Shown here: positions 1-5,922 of the stretch, in pieces
How the letters are laid out: the number at the start of each line of letters is the position of its first letter
How positions within the stretch are numbered: the first letter of the stretch is position 1
Assembly: GCA_903933995.1 (NCBI GenBank)
Contig: CAIZMD010000216.1
Coordinates: forward strand, 1-8,930
Reading direction: 5' to 3'
DNA: 8,930 nucleotides
DNA from: an uncultured Bacteroidota bacterium
GTDB taxonomy: Bacteria > Bacteroidota > Bacteroidia > Chitinophagales > Chitinophagaceae
The notes under the pieces: generated by a model
What the model saw: only the letters and a program-made list of their open reading frames with translations
Told to the model about the DNA's origin: nothing
Databases searched by the model: none
Translations under genes and position numbers: made by a program

Positions 1-128
1 AGTCCTATTCCCGAAAAATGGTAGATGAATCAGGCTTGATTCCCATATTAGTTGCTTCTGTAAAAGAATTGCAAGAACAAGTAAACCAACTCAAAGCAGA
101 AATTGCTCAATTAAAACAGAATAAGTAA
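1..128 (+). CDS. C-terminal end of a protein with a terminal coiled coil (possible S74-type tail-fibre/chaperone domain protein)
   Basis: This is an open frame that enters from before the window (first full codon at 3) and stops at TAA 126-128, giving 41 visible residues. The last part is a clear heptad pattern: hydrophobic residues fall at visible positions L16, V20, L23, V27, L30, I34 and L37, in alternating 4/3 spacing and separated by Q, E, K and N. This is a parallel coiled coil, probably oligomerising. A 'LIPILVASVKELQ' stretch leading into such a coil at the extreme C-terminus resembles the tail of Bacteroidota proteins with an endosialidase-chaperone (peptidase S74, 'tail fiber domain') module. 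That family assignment is inference from a short piece, because the catalytic S74 region is not in the window. The gene is followed at once by a strong terminator hairpin. I am confident it is a gene end but not confident of the family. Confidence 0.6.
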   Translation, partial: SYSRKMVDESGLIPILVASVKELQEQVNQLKAEIAQLKQNK

Positions 129-129
129 A

Positions 130-161
130 AAAAAGCCCCTAACTATTGTTGGGGGCTTTTT
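130..161. terminator. Bidirectional rho-independent terminator
   Basis: The left arm (131-143, AAAAGCCCCTAAC) pairs with the right arm (148-160, GTTGGGGGCTTTT) over 13 positions, with one G-U pair and a TATT loop. An extra A-T pair at 130/161 closes the base. A T-run ends the plus-strand transcript, and the A-run at 127-134 gives a U-run on the minus strand. The hairpin sits 2 bp after the upstream plus-strand stop and about 20 bp after the ahcY stop on the minus strand, so it can serve both convergent genes. Confidence 0.9.
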
Positions 162-181
162 AATAAATATTGGAATTAATC

Positions 182-1501
182 TTAGTAACGATACATTTCA
201 GATTTGAATGGACCAGATTTTGCAATACCTAAGTATTCAGCTTGAGCATCTGTTAATTCGTCCAAAACAGCACCTACTTTAGCAAGGTGTAAACGAGCTA
301 CTTTTTCATCTAAATGTTTTGGTAACACATACACTTTGTTCTCATAATTTTTGAAATTGGTCCACAATTCAATCTGAGCCAATGTTTGGTTAGAGAAGCT
401 ATTACTCATTACAAAAGATGGGTGACCAGTTGCACAACCAAGATTTACCAATCGGCCTTCAGCCAATAAAATAATATCCTTTCCTTCAATATTGTACAAA
501 TCAACCTGAGGCTTAATAGTGTCTTTGGTATGACCATAGTTCTGGTTTAACCAAGCAACATCAATCTCAATATCAAAGTGGCCAATATTACAAACAATGG
601 CTTTGTCTTTCATTGAACGGAAATGTTTTTCAGTAATCAGGTCCCTACAGCCTGAAGCAGTTACAATAATATCTGCTTCTTTAACAGCTTCAGCCATTGG
701 TTTTACTTCAAATCCTTCCATAGCCGCTTGTAAAGCACAAATAGGATCAATCTCGGTAACAATAACGCGGCAACCAGCACCTTTTAAAGAAAGGGCAGAA
801 CCTTTACCTACATCACCATATCCACCAACAACAGCAATTTTACCAGCCATCATCACGTCAGTAGCTCTACGAATAGCATCTACCAAAGATTCTTGACAAC
901 CATATTTGTTATCAAATTTAGACTTGGTTACAGAGTCATTCACGTTAATTGCTGGAATAGGCAATGTGCCTTTAGCCATACGCTCATACAAACGGTGAAC
1001 ACCTGTAGTAGTTTCTTCAGATAGACCTTTGATATTGGCAACTAGTTCTGGGTACACATCAAATACCATATTGGTCAAGTCTCCACCATCATCCAAGATC
1101 ATGTTCAAAGGACGGTCAGCCGCACCAAAGAACAAGGTTTGCTCAATACACCAATCAGCTTCTTCCTGTGTTTGACCTTTCCAGGCAAATACACCAATGC
1201 CAGCAGCAGCAATTGCAGCAGCAGCCTGATCTTGGGTAGAGAAGATATTACAAGAACTCCATTTTACTTCAGCACCTAAAGCAACCAATGTTTCAATTAA
1301 CACGGCAGTTTGGATGGTCATGTGCAAACAACCCGCAACACGTGCACCTTTCAGTGGTTGGCTTGGGCCGTATTCGGCACGAATAGACATTAGACCGGGC
1401 ATTTCCGCTTCTGCAAGACGGATTTCCTTACGGCCCCAATCAGCTAAACTCATGTCGGCCACTTTATAGGGCAGACTGAAATCGATGTTTGAAATAGACA
1501 T
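182..1501 (-). CDS. ahcY: Adenosylhomocysteinase (S-adenosyl-L-homocysteine hydrolase)
   Basis: This 439-residue cytoplasmic, NAD-dependent enzyme splits S-adenosylhomocysteine into adenosine and homocysteine, clearing the product inhibitor of methyltransferases and feeding homocysteine back to methionine. Family landmarks are all visible. The substrate domain has H60 (GCLHMT), DDGGD 137-141, SEETTTG 161-167 and NDSVTKSKFDN 188-198, with K193 and D197 matching the catalytic Lys and Asp. The Rossmann NAD loop is GYGDVGKG at 227-234. CNIGHFD (304-310) carries H308. The C-terminal KSEMYRY ending supplies the Lys and Tyr that reach into the partner subunit's NAD site. The protein is the short form: between DDGGD and SEETTTG it lacks the roughly 40-residue insertion found in many bacterial and plant enzymes, like the mammalian type. 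The start is ATG at 1501, followed by a normal N-terminus and preceded by a good -7 box. No missing residue or frame break is seen. It diverges from an Lrp/AsnC regulator, which may control it. Confidence 0.98.
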   Translation of the reverse strand: MSISNIDFSLPYKVADMSLADWGRKEIRLAEAEMPGLMSIRAEYGPSQPLKGARVAGCLHMTIQTAVLIETLVALGAEVKWSSCNIFSTQDQAAAAIAAAGIGVFAWKGQTQEEADWCIEQTLFFGAADRPLNMILDDGGDLTNMVFDVYPELVANIKGLSEETTTGVHRLYERMAKGTLPIPAINVNDSVTKSKFDNKYGCQESLVDAIRRATDVMMAGKIAVVGGYGDVGKGSALSLKGAGCRVIVTEIDPICALQAAMEGFEVKPMAEAVKEADIIVTASGCRDLITEKHFRSMKDKAIVCNIGHFDIEIDVAWLNQNYGHTKDTIKPQVDLYNIEGKDIILLAEGRLVNLGCATGHPSFVMSNSFSNQTLAQIELWTNFKNYENKVYVLPKHLDEKVARLHLAKVGAVLDELTDAQAEYLGIAKSGPFKSEMYRY

Positions 1502-1521
1502 GTTATATATTTTATGTGGTG

Positions 1522-1529
1522 CAAATGTA
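1522..1529 (-). promoter_or_regulatory. ahcY promoter, -7 element (TAnnTTTG)
   Basis: Read on the minus strand this is TACATTTG, a perfect match to the Bacteroidota primary-sigma -7 consensus TAnnTTTG. It lies 20 bp upstream of the ahcY ATG, which implies a leader of only about a dozen bases. No exact TTG -33 motif is found at the usual spacing, only a T-rich stretch. The match and spacing to the gene are seen directly; promoter function is inferred. Confidence 0.6.
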
Positions 1530-1530
1530 G

Positions 1531-1545
1531 TTTTATAGGATAAAA
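1531..1545. promoter_or_regulatory. 15-bp inverted repeat, candidate Lrp/AsnC-type operator
   Basis: TTTTAT (1531-1536) and ATAAAA (1540-1545) are perfect inverted arms around an AGG spacer. Lrp/AsnC proteins are known to bind degenerate, AT-rich palindromes of about 15 bp. This one sits one base behind the ahcY -7 box, inside the region an RNA polymerase would cover, and upstream of the regulator gene. The region is very AT-rich, so chance occurrence is possible. Confidence 0.4.
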
Positions 1546-1564
1546 GTGTATATTATTTATCTAT

Positions 1565-1596
1565 TTTGGAATAAATACTATGTTTTACTAGCTTTA
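1565..1596 (+). promoter_or_regulatory. Possible promoter of the Lrp/AsnC-family gene
   Basis: TTTG at 1565-1568 is followed after 20 bp by TAGCTTTA at 1589-1596, which matches TAnnTTTG at seven of eight positions. The spacing fits the Bacteroidota -33/-7 arrangement, and the ATG at 1621 lies about 25 bp downstream. Other near matches occur in this AT-rich stretch (for example TATGTTTT at 1579-1586), so the choice is tentative. Confidence 0.35.
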
Positions 1597-1620
1597 TATA
1601 GAATAAAATACATTTTTACC

Positions 1621-2121
1621 ATGCCCAAGTCACCCCATATAGCCGAATCCACTAGTAATAGTTTTTCACTAGATGAAAAAGACCTTGCCATTCTTAGAAT
1701 CTTGCAGCAGAACGCTAGGGCTACGGTAAAGGAAATATCTGATAAAGTTCATTTGAGCACTACTCCCGTTCATGAAAGAATTAAACGAATGGAGGAGACT
1801 GGTATTATAAAACAATACGCCACATTGGTTGACCATACCAAAGTGAAAAAGGGCTTAATGGTCATTTGTTATGTTTCATTGAAACAGCATAATAAAAATG
1901 CGGGTGCCAAATTTATCAAGAGCATTCAGGAAATGCATGAAGTCATTGAATGCTACAATATTTCTGGAGAATTTGATTTTATGCTAAAAGTGGTTGAAGA
2001 AAGTATGGATGCTTATTATAATTTTCATGTGAACAAGCTAAGCCAAGCTGAAAATATTGGGCATGTGCAGAGTGTGTTTGTCATGGGAATCATCAAGCAA
2101 ACACATGTGTTGGTTTATTAA
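1621..2121 (+). CDS. Lrp/AsnC-family transcriptional regulator
   Basis: This 166-residue protein has the two-part Lrp/AsnC build. Residues 17-75 form the N-terminal winged helix-turn-helix: LDEKDLAILRILQQNAR, then the AsnC-type helix pair with STTPVHERIKRMEE as recognition helix. Residues 80-166 form the RAM effector/oligomerisation domain, including the GEFDFMLKV motif (116-124), where family members bind amino-acid ligands. Members form dimers and higher octamer-like assemblies and regulate amino-acid-linked genes; the effector here cannot be read from sequence. The ATG at 1621 was chosen because it gives normal family length. An upstream GTG at 1546 would add 25 residues of hydrophobic/aromatic sequence translated from promoter DNA. 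The gene is divergent from ahcY, so ahcY and its own promoter are natural candidate targets. It ends 2 bp from the convergent PAP2 gene. Confidence 0.95.
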   Translation: MPKSPHIAESTSNSFSLDEKDLAILRILQQNARATVKEISDKVHLSTTPVHERIKRMEETGIIKQYATLVDHTKVKKGLMVICYVSLKQHNKNAGAKFIKSIQEMHEVIECYNISGEFDFMLKVVEESMDAYYNFHVNKLSQAENIGHVQSVFVMGIIKQTHVLVY

Positions 2122-2123
2122 AA

Positions 2124-2753
2124 CTAGTTAAGCAAAGCTGCTTTTTTCTTTTCTTTTTTATGCGTCATTTTTTTGTACAACCAGTTACTGGCCAAGGCCG
2201 ATCCTGTTCCTACAACCGCACCCAACAATACATCAGAAGGGTAGTGTTGTCCTAAATAAAGTCTGCTATAACCTACTGAAGTAGCCCAAGCATACAACGG
2301 CAATCCTACATACCATTTGGGGTAAGCATTAAAAAGTGATGTGGCTGTTGTAAAAGCAAAAGCTGTATGTCCAGATGGCATGGATTTGCCCGTTTCATCT
2401 ATGGTATTAGGAAACACTTCTAATGGATAAGTAACAAAGGGTCTATCTCTATTGACGGTTCTTTTAATTCCTTCTGTTATTACAGCAGTAATCACCAAGC
2501 TTCCAACCATTTTGTAGGCATTGGCCCTTAATTGTTTGTCTTTGTTGATTAAAGAAACAGCAAACAAGCTAATAGGAGCCGCAACAGCCAAGGGTTTTGC
2601 AGTACTTGAAACCGACTTCCAAAACTGGTTATCTGGTTGGGACGGGTTGATGCTTTTCAATAAATTAATATCCCAATTCTGAGCATATATTTCTTTGTTT
2701 GGAAGAAACATAGAAAAGATGAAAACAAAGAGGGCTAAGGTTCTTATTGTCAT
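2124..2753 (-). CDS. PAP2-family membrane phosphatase
   Basis: This 209-residue protein has the complete phosphatidic acid phosphatase type 2 signature: K97-x6-R104-P105, then PSGH 126-129 (catalytic His129 region), then S163-R164-x5-H170-x3-D174. Such enzymes dephosphorylate lipid-linked phosphates (phosphatidate, undecaprenyl pyrophosphate, lipid A) on the outer face of the inner membrane. Which substrate applies here cannot be told from sequence. Residues 1-24 look like a signal peptide (basic start, hydrophobic core, cut after IYA before Q25). Further hydrophobic segments lie near 52-70, 80-96, 130-141, 147-162 and 174-190. The C-terminus is lysine-rich (THKKEKKKA), facing the cytoplasm if the last segment spans. 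The chosen ATG (2753-2751) overlaps the valS TGA by one base (TGATG), which suggests translational coupling. A TTG codon just upstream is less likely. Confidence 0.93.
   Translation of the reverse strand: MTIRTLALFVFIFSMFLPNKEIYAQNWDINLLKSINPSQPDNQFWKSVSSTAKPLAVAAPISLFAVSLINKDKQLRANAYKMVGSLVITAVITEGIKRTVNRDRPFVTYPLEVFPNTIDETGKSMPSGHTAFAFTTATSLFNAYPKWYVGLPLYAWATSVGYSRLYLGQHYPSDVLLGAVVGTGSALASNWLYKKMTHKKEKKKAALLN
2130..2158 (+). terminator. Weak hairpin plus T-rich tract after the Lrp/AsnC-family gene
   Basis: AAGCA (2130-2134) and TGCTT (2139-2143) form a 5-bp stem with an AAGC loop. It leads into a long T-rich run interrupted by C residues. It begins 9 bp after the regulator's stop and lies inside the 3' end of the convergent PAP2 coding sequence, where the T-run encodes the lysine-rich tail on the other strand. 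The stem is short, so efficiency is uncertain. Confidence 0.35.
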
Positions 2754-5386
2754 CAATTCAAATTAGATAAGCTTTCTTCAATGGTTTTAATCCTAGCCAA
2801 TGCATCAGACTGTTTCTTTTGTTCCAACGCTACAACTTCAGGTTTGGCGTTTTGTACAAATCTTTCATTAGAAAGTTTTTTGCTAACCGCTTCCAGAAAA
2901 TTGCGTTGGTGTTCCAAGTCTTTTAGCAATTCTGCCTTTAAAGTGCCTGCGTCTAATTGCTTCTCTGTTTCAATAAAGAATTTATCCTTTTCAACCGCCA
3001 CTACAATACTATTTGAAACTGATTCTTGGGTATATTGAATGCTTTTGGCATTCACTTGTTTTGCTAGAATGGCTTCAATGGCTTGATAGCTTGATAAGTT
3101 GGATGTTTGAACATGAAGATCAATGGTTTCCTTGGGTTTTAATTGGTTTTTGTTTCTAGCATCGCGCAAAGCGGAAATAACTTGCTTCAATAATTCGCCG
3201 GCTGCTGTAATGGATGCGTTTTCGGATACCAAGGGCTGATTTTGTTTTACACAAAGGTCATCTGTTTGTTCCCCTAGTAAATGGTAGATTTCTTCTGTAA
3301 TAAAAGGCATAAATGGGTGCAATAATTGCATCAATTCTTCAAAATAACCTACCGTTTTTTGATACAATGCTGGGTCAATAGGTTGTTCAAAACCTGGTTT
3401 GATCCATTCCAAATACCAGCTGCAAAAATCATCCCAAATAAGTGAGTAAATGATTTTTAAAGCCTCACTTAATCGGAATTGTTCCATCAATCCTTCTACT
3501 TCTGTTCTAACCGTATTGAGTCTATTTTCAAACCAATTGATGGCAAAAACTTGTTGGTCATGGTTGTCAGAATCTGCACCAATTCGGGCTTCCCACATTT
3601 TAATCAACTTCAATGCATTCCAGAGTTTGTTGTTGAAATTTCTACCCTGTTCCAAGGCTGATTCATCAAATAACAAATCGTTTCCAGCAGGGGAAGAGAT
3701 CATGATCCCAAATCTTACTGCGTCTGCGCCGTACTTATCAATTAAGCCAAGTAAGTCTGGTGAATTACCCAAACTCTTACTCATTTTTCTACCTTGCTTA
3801 TCCCTAACTATTCCAGTAAAATAAACATCGGTAAATGGTTTCTTTCCTTGGAATTCGTAACCTGCCATGATCATTCTAGCTACCCAGAAAAAGATGATTT
3901 CTGGGGCAGTAACCAAGGTATTAGTAGGATAGTAGTAGTCTAATTCTTTGTTGCCTGGTTGAGACAATCCTTTGAATACTTCAAAAGGCCAGAGCCAGCT
4001 TGAGAACCAAGTATCCAAACAATCTTCGTCTTGTTTAATTTGGTCAATTGTCAATGGATTTTCGGCAGTATTCAATTGCAATAAAGCATCTTCTGCAGAT
4101 TTTGCAACTACGAATCGCCCATCAGGGGCATAAAAGGCTGGAATTCTATGGCCCCACCAGAGTTGACGGCTAATACACCAGTCCTTGATATTCTCCATCC
4201 AATGGCGATAGAGGTTTTTGAATTTGGCAGGATGAAAATGAATCTCATCTTCCATTACCGCGGTTAATGCTGGTGCGGCCAAATCCTTCATACTTACCCA
4301 CCATTGTAGACTTAACCTTGGTTCCACCATGGCATCTGTACGTTCACTAAACCCAACTTGATTGGTGTACTCTTCAATTCTTACCAGATTGCCAGCAGCT
4401 TCTAATTCTGGAACTATTAGTTTTCTTACTTCTAGTCTATCAAGACCCACAAATAATTGAGCGTCTTGGTTCATAGTACCATCCTCATTCATGGTATCAA
4501 TGATTTCTAACTGGTATTTCTGCCCTAGTTGGTAATCATTCATATCATGGGCTGGCGTTACTTTCAAAGCGCCAGTTCCAAAATCTATGGCAACATATTC
4601 ATCAGGAATAATAGGAATCCTTCTGTTAATCAGGGGAACATATGCAAACTTGCCATGTAAGTGTTTGTAGCGTTCATCGTCTGGGTGCACGCAGATGGCT
4701 GCGTCTCCTAGAATGGTTTCTGGGCGAACAGTGGCAATAGTGATATAAGATTTTTCAGAACCTTCTGTAGATTCAATTTCGTATCTTAAATGGTATAATT
4801 TACTTTGTACTTCTTTGTAAATTACTTCCTCATCACTCAAAGCAGTTTTTGCTTTAACATCCCAGTTGATCATTCGCTTGCCGCGATAGATATATCCTTT
4901 ATTATAAAGTTCTACAAATACCCCAATCACAGATTGGTAATAATCTGGGTCCATGGTAAAAGAAGTACGATCCCAGTCAAGACTACAACCCAATTTGCGC
5001 AATTGTTGTAGGATAATACCCCCATATTTTTCCTTCCATTCCCAGGCATATTCTAAGAAAGCATCCCTGCTTAAGGAGGATTTGGCAATCCCTCTTTCAC
5101 GTAACATGGCCACTACCTTGGCTTCCGTAGCAATGGATGCATGGTCGGTACCAGGCACCCAACAGGCATTTTTGCCCATCATCCTAGCTCTTCTAACTAA
5201 AATATCTTGGATACTATTATTCAAACAATGCCCCATGTGCAATACTCCCGTAACATTGGGAGGGGGGATCACCACAGTGTAAGATTCTCTATGATCTGGT
5301 TTACTACTAAAATAACCTTTTGCCAGCCAGTGGGCATACCAATTGGCTTCCACCTCCGTAGGCATATAATTCTTGCTCAGTTCCAT
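2753..5386 (-). CDS. valS: Valyl-tRNA synthetase
   Basis: This 877-residue class I aminoacyl-tRNA synthetase charges tRNA-Val in the cytoplasm. The visible order is as follows. The Rossmann catalytic start has PPPNVTGVLHMGH (41-53), whose HMGH is the HIGH motif. The inserted editing domain (CP1, about 190-345) has TVRPET at 219-224 and the PAHD motif at 278-281, used to hydrolyse mischarged Thr-tRNA. CISRQLWWGHRIP lies at 404-416, DTWFSSWLWP at 458-467 and KMSKS at 534-538. The helical anticodon-binding domain spans about 610-760. The C-terminal coiled-coil arm (about 806-877, with the ValRS-typical LSNERFVQNAKPEVV) grips the tRNA. Length is normal for bacterial ValRS and all motifs are intact. 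The ATG at 5386 gives the usual short N-terminus and sits 26 bp from a perfect -7 box. The stop overlaps the PAP2 start. No T-box-like leader is present, because the leader is too short. Confidence 0.98.
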   Translation of the reverse strand: MELSKNYMPTEVEANWYAHWLAKGYFSSKPDHRESYTVVIPPPNVTGVLHMGHCLNNSIQDILVRRARMMGKNACWVPGTDHASIATEAKVVAMLRERGIAKSSLSRDAFLEYAWEWKEKYGGIILQQLRKLGCSLDWDRTSFTMDPDYYQSVIGVFVELYNKGYIYRGKRMINWDVKAKTALSDEEVIYKEVQSKLYHLRYEIESTEGSEKSYITIATVRPETILGDAAICVHPDDERYKHLHGKFAYVPLINRRIPIIPDEYVAIDFGTGALKVTPAHDMNDYQLGQKYQLEIIDTMNEDGTMNQDAQLFVGLDRLEVRKLIVPELEAAGNLVRIEEYTNQVGFSERTDAMVEPRLSLQWWVSMKDLAAPALTAVMEDEIHFHPAKFKNLYRHWMENIKDWCISRQLWWGHRIPAFYAPDGRFVVAKSAEDALLQLNTAENPLTIDQIKQDEDCLDTWFSSWLWPFEVFKGLSQPGNKELDYYYPTNTLVTAPEIIFFWVARMIMAGYEFQGKKPFTDVYFTGIVRDKQGRKMSKSLGNSPDLLGLIDKYGADAVRFGIMISSPAGNDLLFDESALEQGRNFNNKLWNALKLIKMWEARIGADSDNHDQQVFAINWFENRLNTVRTEVEGLMEQFRLSEALKIIYSLIWDDFCSWYLEWIKPGFEQPIDPALYQKTVGYFEELMQLLHPFMPFITEEIYHLLGEQTDDLCVKQNQPLVSENASITAAGELLKQVISALRDARNKNQLKPKETIDLHVQTSNLSSYQAIEAILAKQVNAKSIQYTQESVSNSIVVAVEKDKFFIETEKQLDAGTLKAELLKDLEHQRNFLEAVSKKLSNERFVQNAKPEVVALEQKKQSDALARIKTIEESLSNLN

Positions 5387-5412
5387 GCTTTCTAATACTT
5401 ATTATCTAGCTA

Positions 5413-5420
5413 CAAAACTA
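5413..5420 (-). promoter_or_regulatory. valS promoter, -7 element (TAnnTTTG)
   Basis: On the minus strand this is TAGTTTTG, a perfect TAnnTTTG match, 26 bp upstream of the valS ATG. A TTTA stretch lies about 20 bp further upstream in place of the TTG -33 element. The short implied leader (about 20 bases) leaves no room for an attenuator or T-box. Confidence 0.55.
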
Positions 5421-5492
5421 AGGTAAAAGCCTGTTGGGGTAAAGGAAAGTCTTTGAACTTGGGTTGAAAAAGGATAAAATGCTTGAACTGGC

Positions 5493-5732
5493 TTACCAGC
5501 TAAATGACTCGTGGGCCTCTAATAAACTTGGAGAAAAAATGGGTTCTTGTTTGGTATTCTGCTGGTTTAGGAAACGATTTTCTACCACACTGGCACTGAT
5601 TAAACCCACTGTTTTGGTACAATTACTTGTATTCTTACCCACTTCTTTGCAGAGGGTTTGAATGGCTTTTTGACGGGTACCTTGGCACCCAACCAATAAA
5701 ATAACCACCATTAGAGAAAAAAGGGCTTTCAT
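5493..5732 (-). CDS. Small putative lipoprotein of unknown function
   Basis: This is a 79-residue product. Residues 1-15 form a lipoprotein signal peptide: a Lys at position 2, a hydrophobic core (FSLMVVILL), then the lipobox L13-V14-G15-C16, so C16 would be lipid-modified. The mature part is about 64 residues, polar, with two further cysteines (C28, C38) in a TLCKEVGKNTSNC context that could form a disulfide in the periplasm. No acidic run follows C16, so there is no sign of the Bacteroidota surface-export signal; it probably faces the periplasm. The ATG at 5732 was chosen because the lipobox then lies at normal distance and a perfect -7 box is just upstream. An in-frame TTG at 5753 would overlap that box. 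I do not recognise the family. It lies in the same direction as valS, about 106 bp upstream, with no convincing terminator between, but valS has its own promoter. Confidence 0.7.
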   Translation of the reverse strand: MKALFSLMVVILLVGCQGTRQKAIQTLCKEVGKNTSNCTKTVGLISASVVENRFLNQQNTKQEPIFSPSLLEAHESFSW

Positions 5733-5750
5733 ATCAGTGTGATTTGGTTG

Positions 5751-5758
5751 CAAAATTA
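5751..5758 (-). promoter_or_regulatory. Promoter -7 element of the small lipoprotein gene
   Basis: Read on the minus strand this is TAATTTTG, a perfect match to TAnnTTTG, 18 bp upstream of the ATG at 5732. No clear -33 TTG is seen at the expected distance. Together with the lipobox it supports this short frame as a real gene. Confidence 0.55.
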
Positions 5759-5790
5759 AAACGCTAAAAGCAGATTCTAGGTTAAATGTT

Positions 5791-5802
5791 GTTAATATTA
5801 AC
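5791..5802. repeat. 12-bp perfect palindrome GTTAATATTAAC
   Basis: The 12 bases are identical to their reverse complement, with no spacer. The site lies in the intergenic region between the divergent lipoprotein and MscS-family genes, about 33 bp upstream of the lipoprotein -7 box. A regulator site is possible, but AT-rich palindromes also arise by chance, and no binding protein can be named. Confidence 0.35.
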
Positions 5803-5820
5803 TAAACGCTTCATCCACCT

Positions 5821-5833
5821 AATTGTTACAATT
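5821..5833. repeat. 13-bp palindrome AATTGT-T-ACAATT
   Basis: The two perfect 6-bp arms flank a single central T. Its centre is about 30 bp from the centre of the neighbouring 12-bp palindrome, close to three helical turns. It lies about 90 bp upstream of the MscS-family start. No convincing TAnnTTTG box was found for that gene; the nearest partial match is TAGTTTTA at 5900-5907. The rest of the 5754-5922 gap shows nothing else I can support. Confidence 0.35.
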
Positions 5834-5922
5834 TGACGTTTATTTCTTCATTTGTATTCAATTCTCTTTCATTATTACAGTTTCTGGGGCTATTTTTCTT
5901 AGTTTTAATCCAATAATTTCAT

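Noticed and set aside
597..896. Open frame on the plus strand opposite ahcY
   Set aside because: It is fully antisense to the conserved ahcY gene, has no recognisable domain, and has no promoter or start context of its own.
1546..1620. Upstream GTG start that would lengthen the Lrp/AsnC-family protein by 25 residues
   Set aside because: The extra residues are aromatic and hydrophobic, come from promoter-like AT-rich DNA and part of the palindrome, and do not belong to the family. ATG at 1621 gives the usual length.
2754..2756. TTG start for the PAP2 gene one codon before the ATG
   Set aside because: The next codon is ATG, which gives the same protein minus one residue and forms the typical TGATG overlap with valS.
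4953..5282. 109-codon open frame on the plus strand inside valS
   Set aside because: It is antisense to the catalytic N-terminus of ValRS, has low-complexity composition, and overlaps other equally unconvincing frames.
5387..5492. Possible T-box, attenuator or terminator between the lipoprotein gene and valS
   Set aside because: The predicted valS transcript start is only about 20 bases before its ATG. The only inverted repeats are 4-5 bp with long loops, and no T-run follows them.
5464..5661. 65-codon plus-strand frame opposite the lipoprotein gene
   Set aside because: The minus-strand frame has a lipobox and a perfect promoter box, whereas this one has neither.
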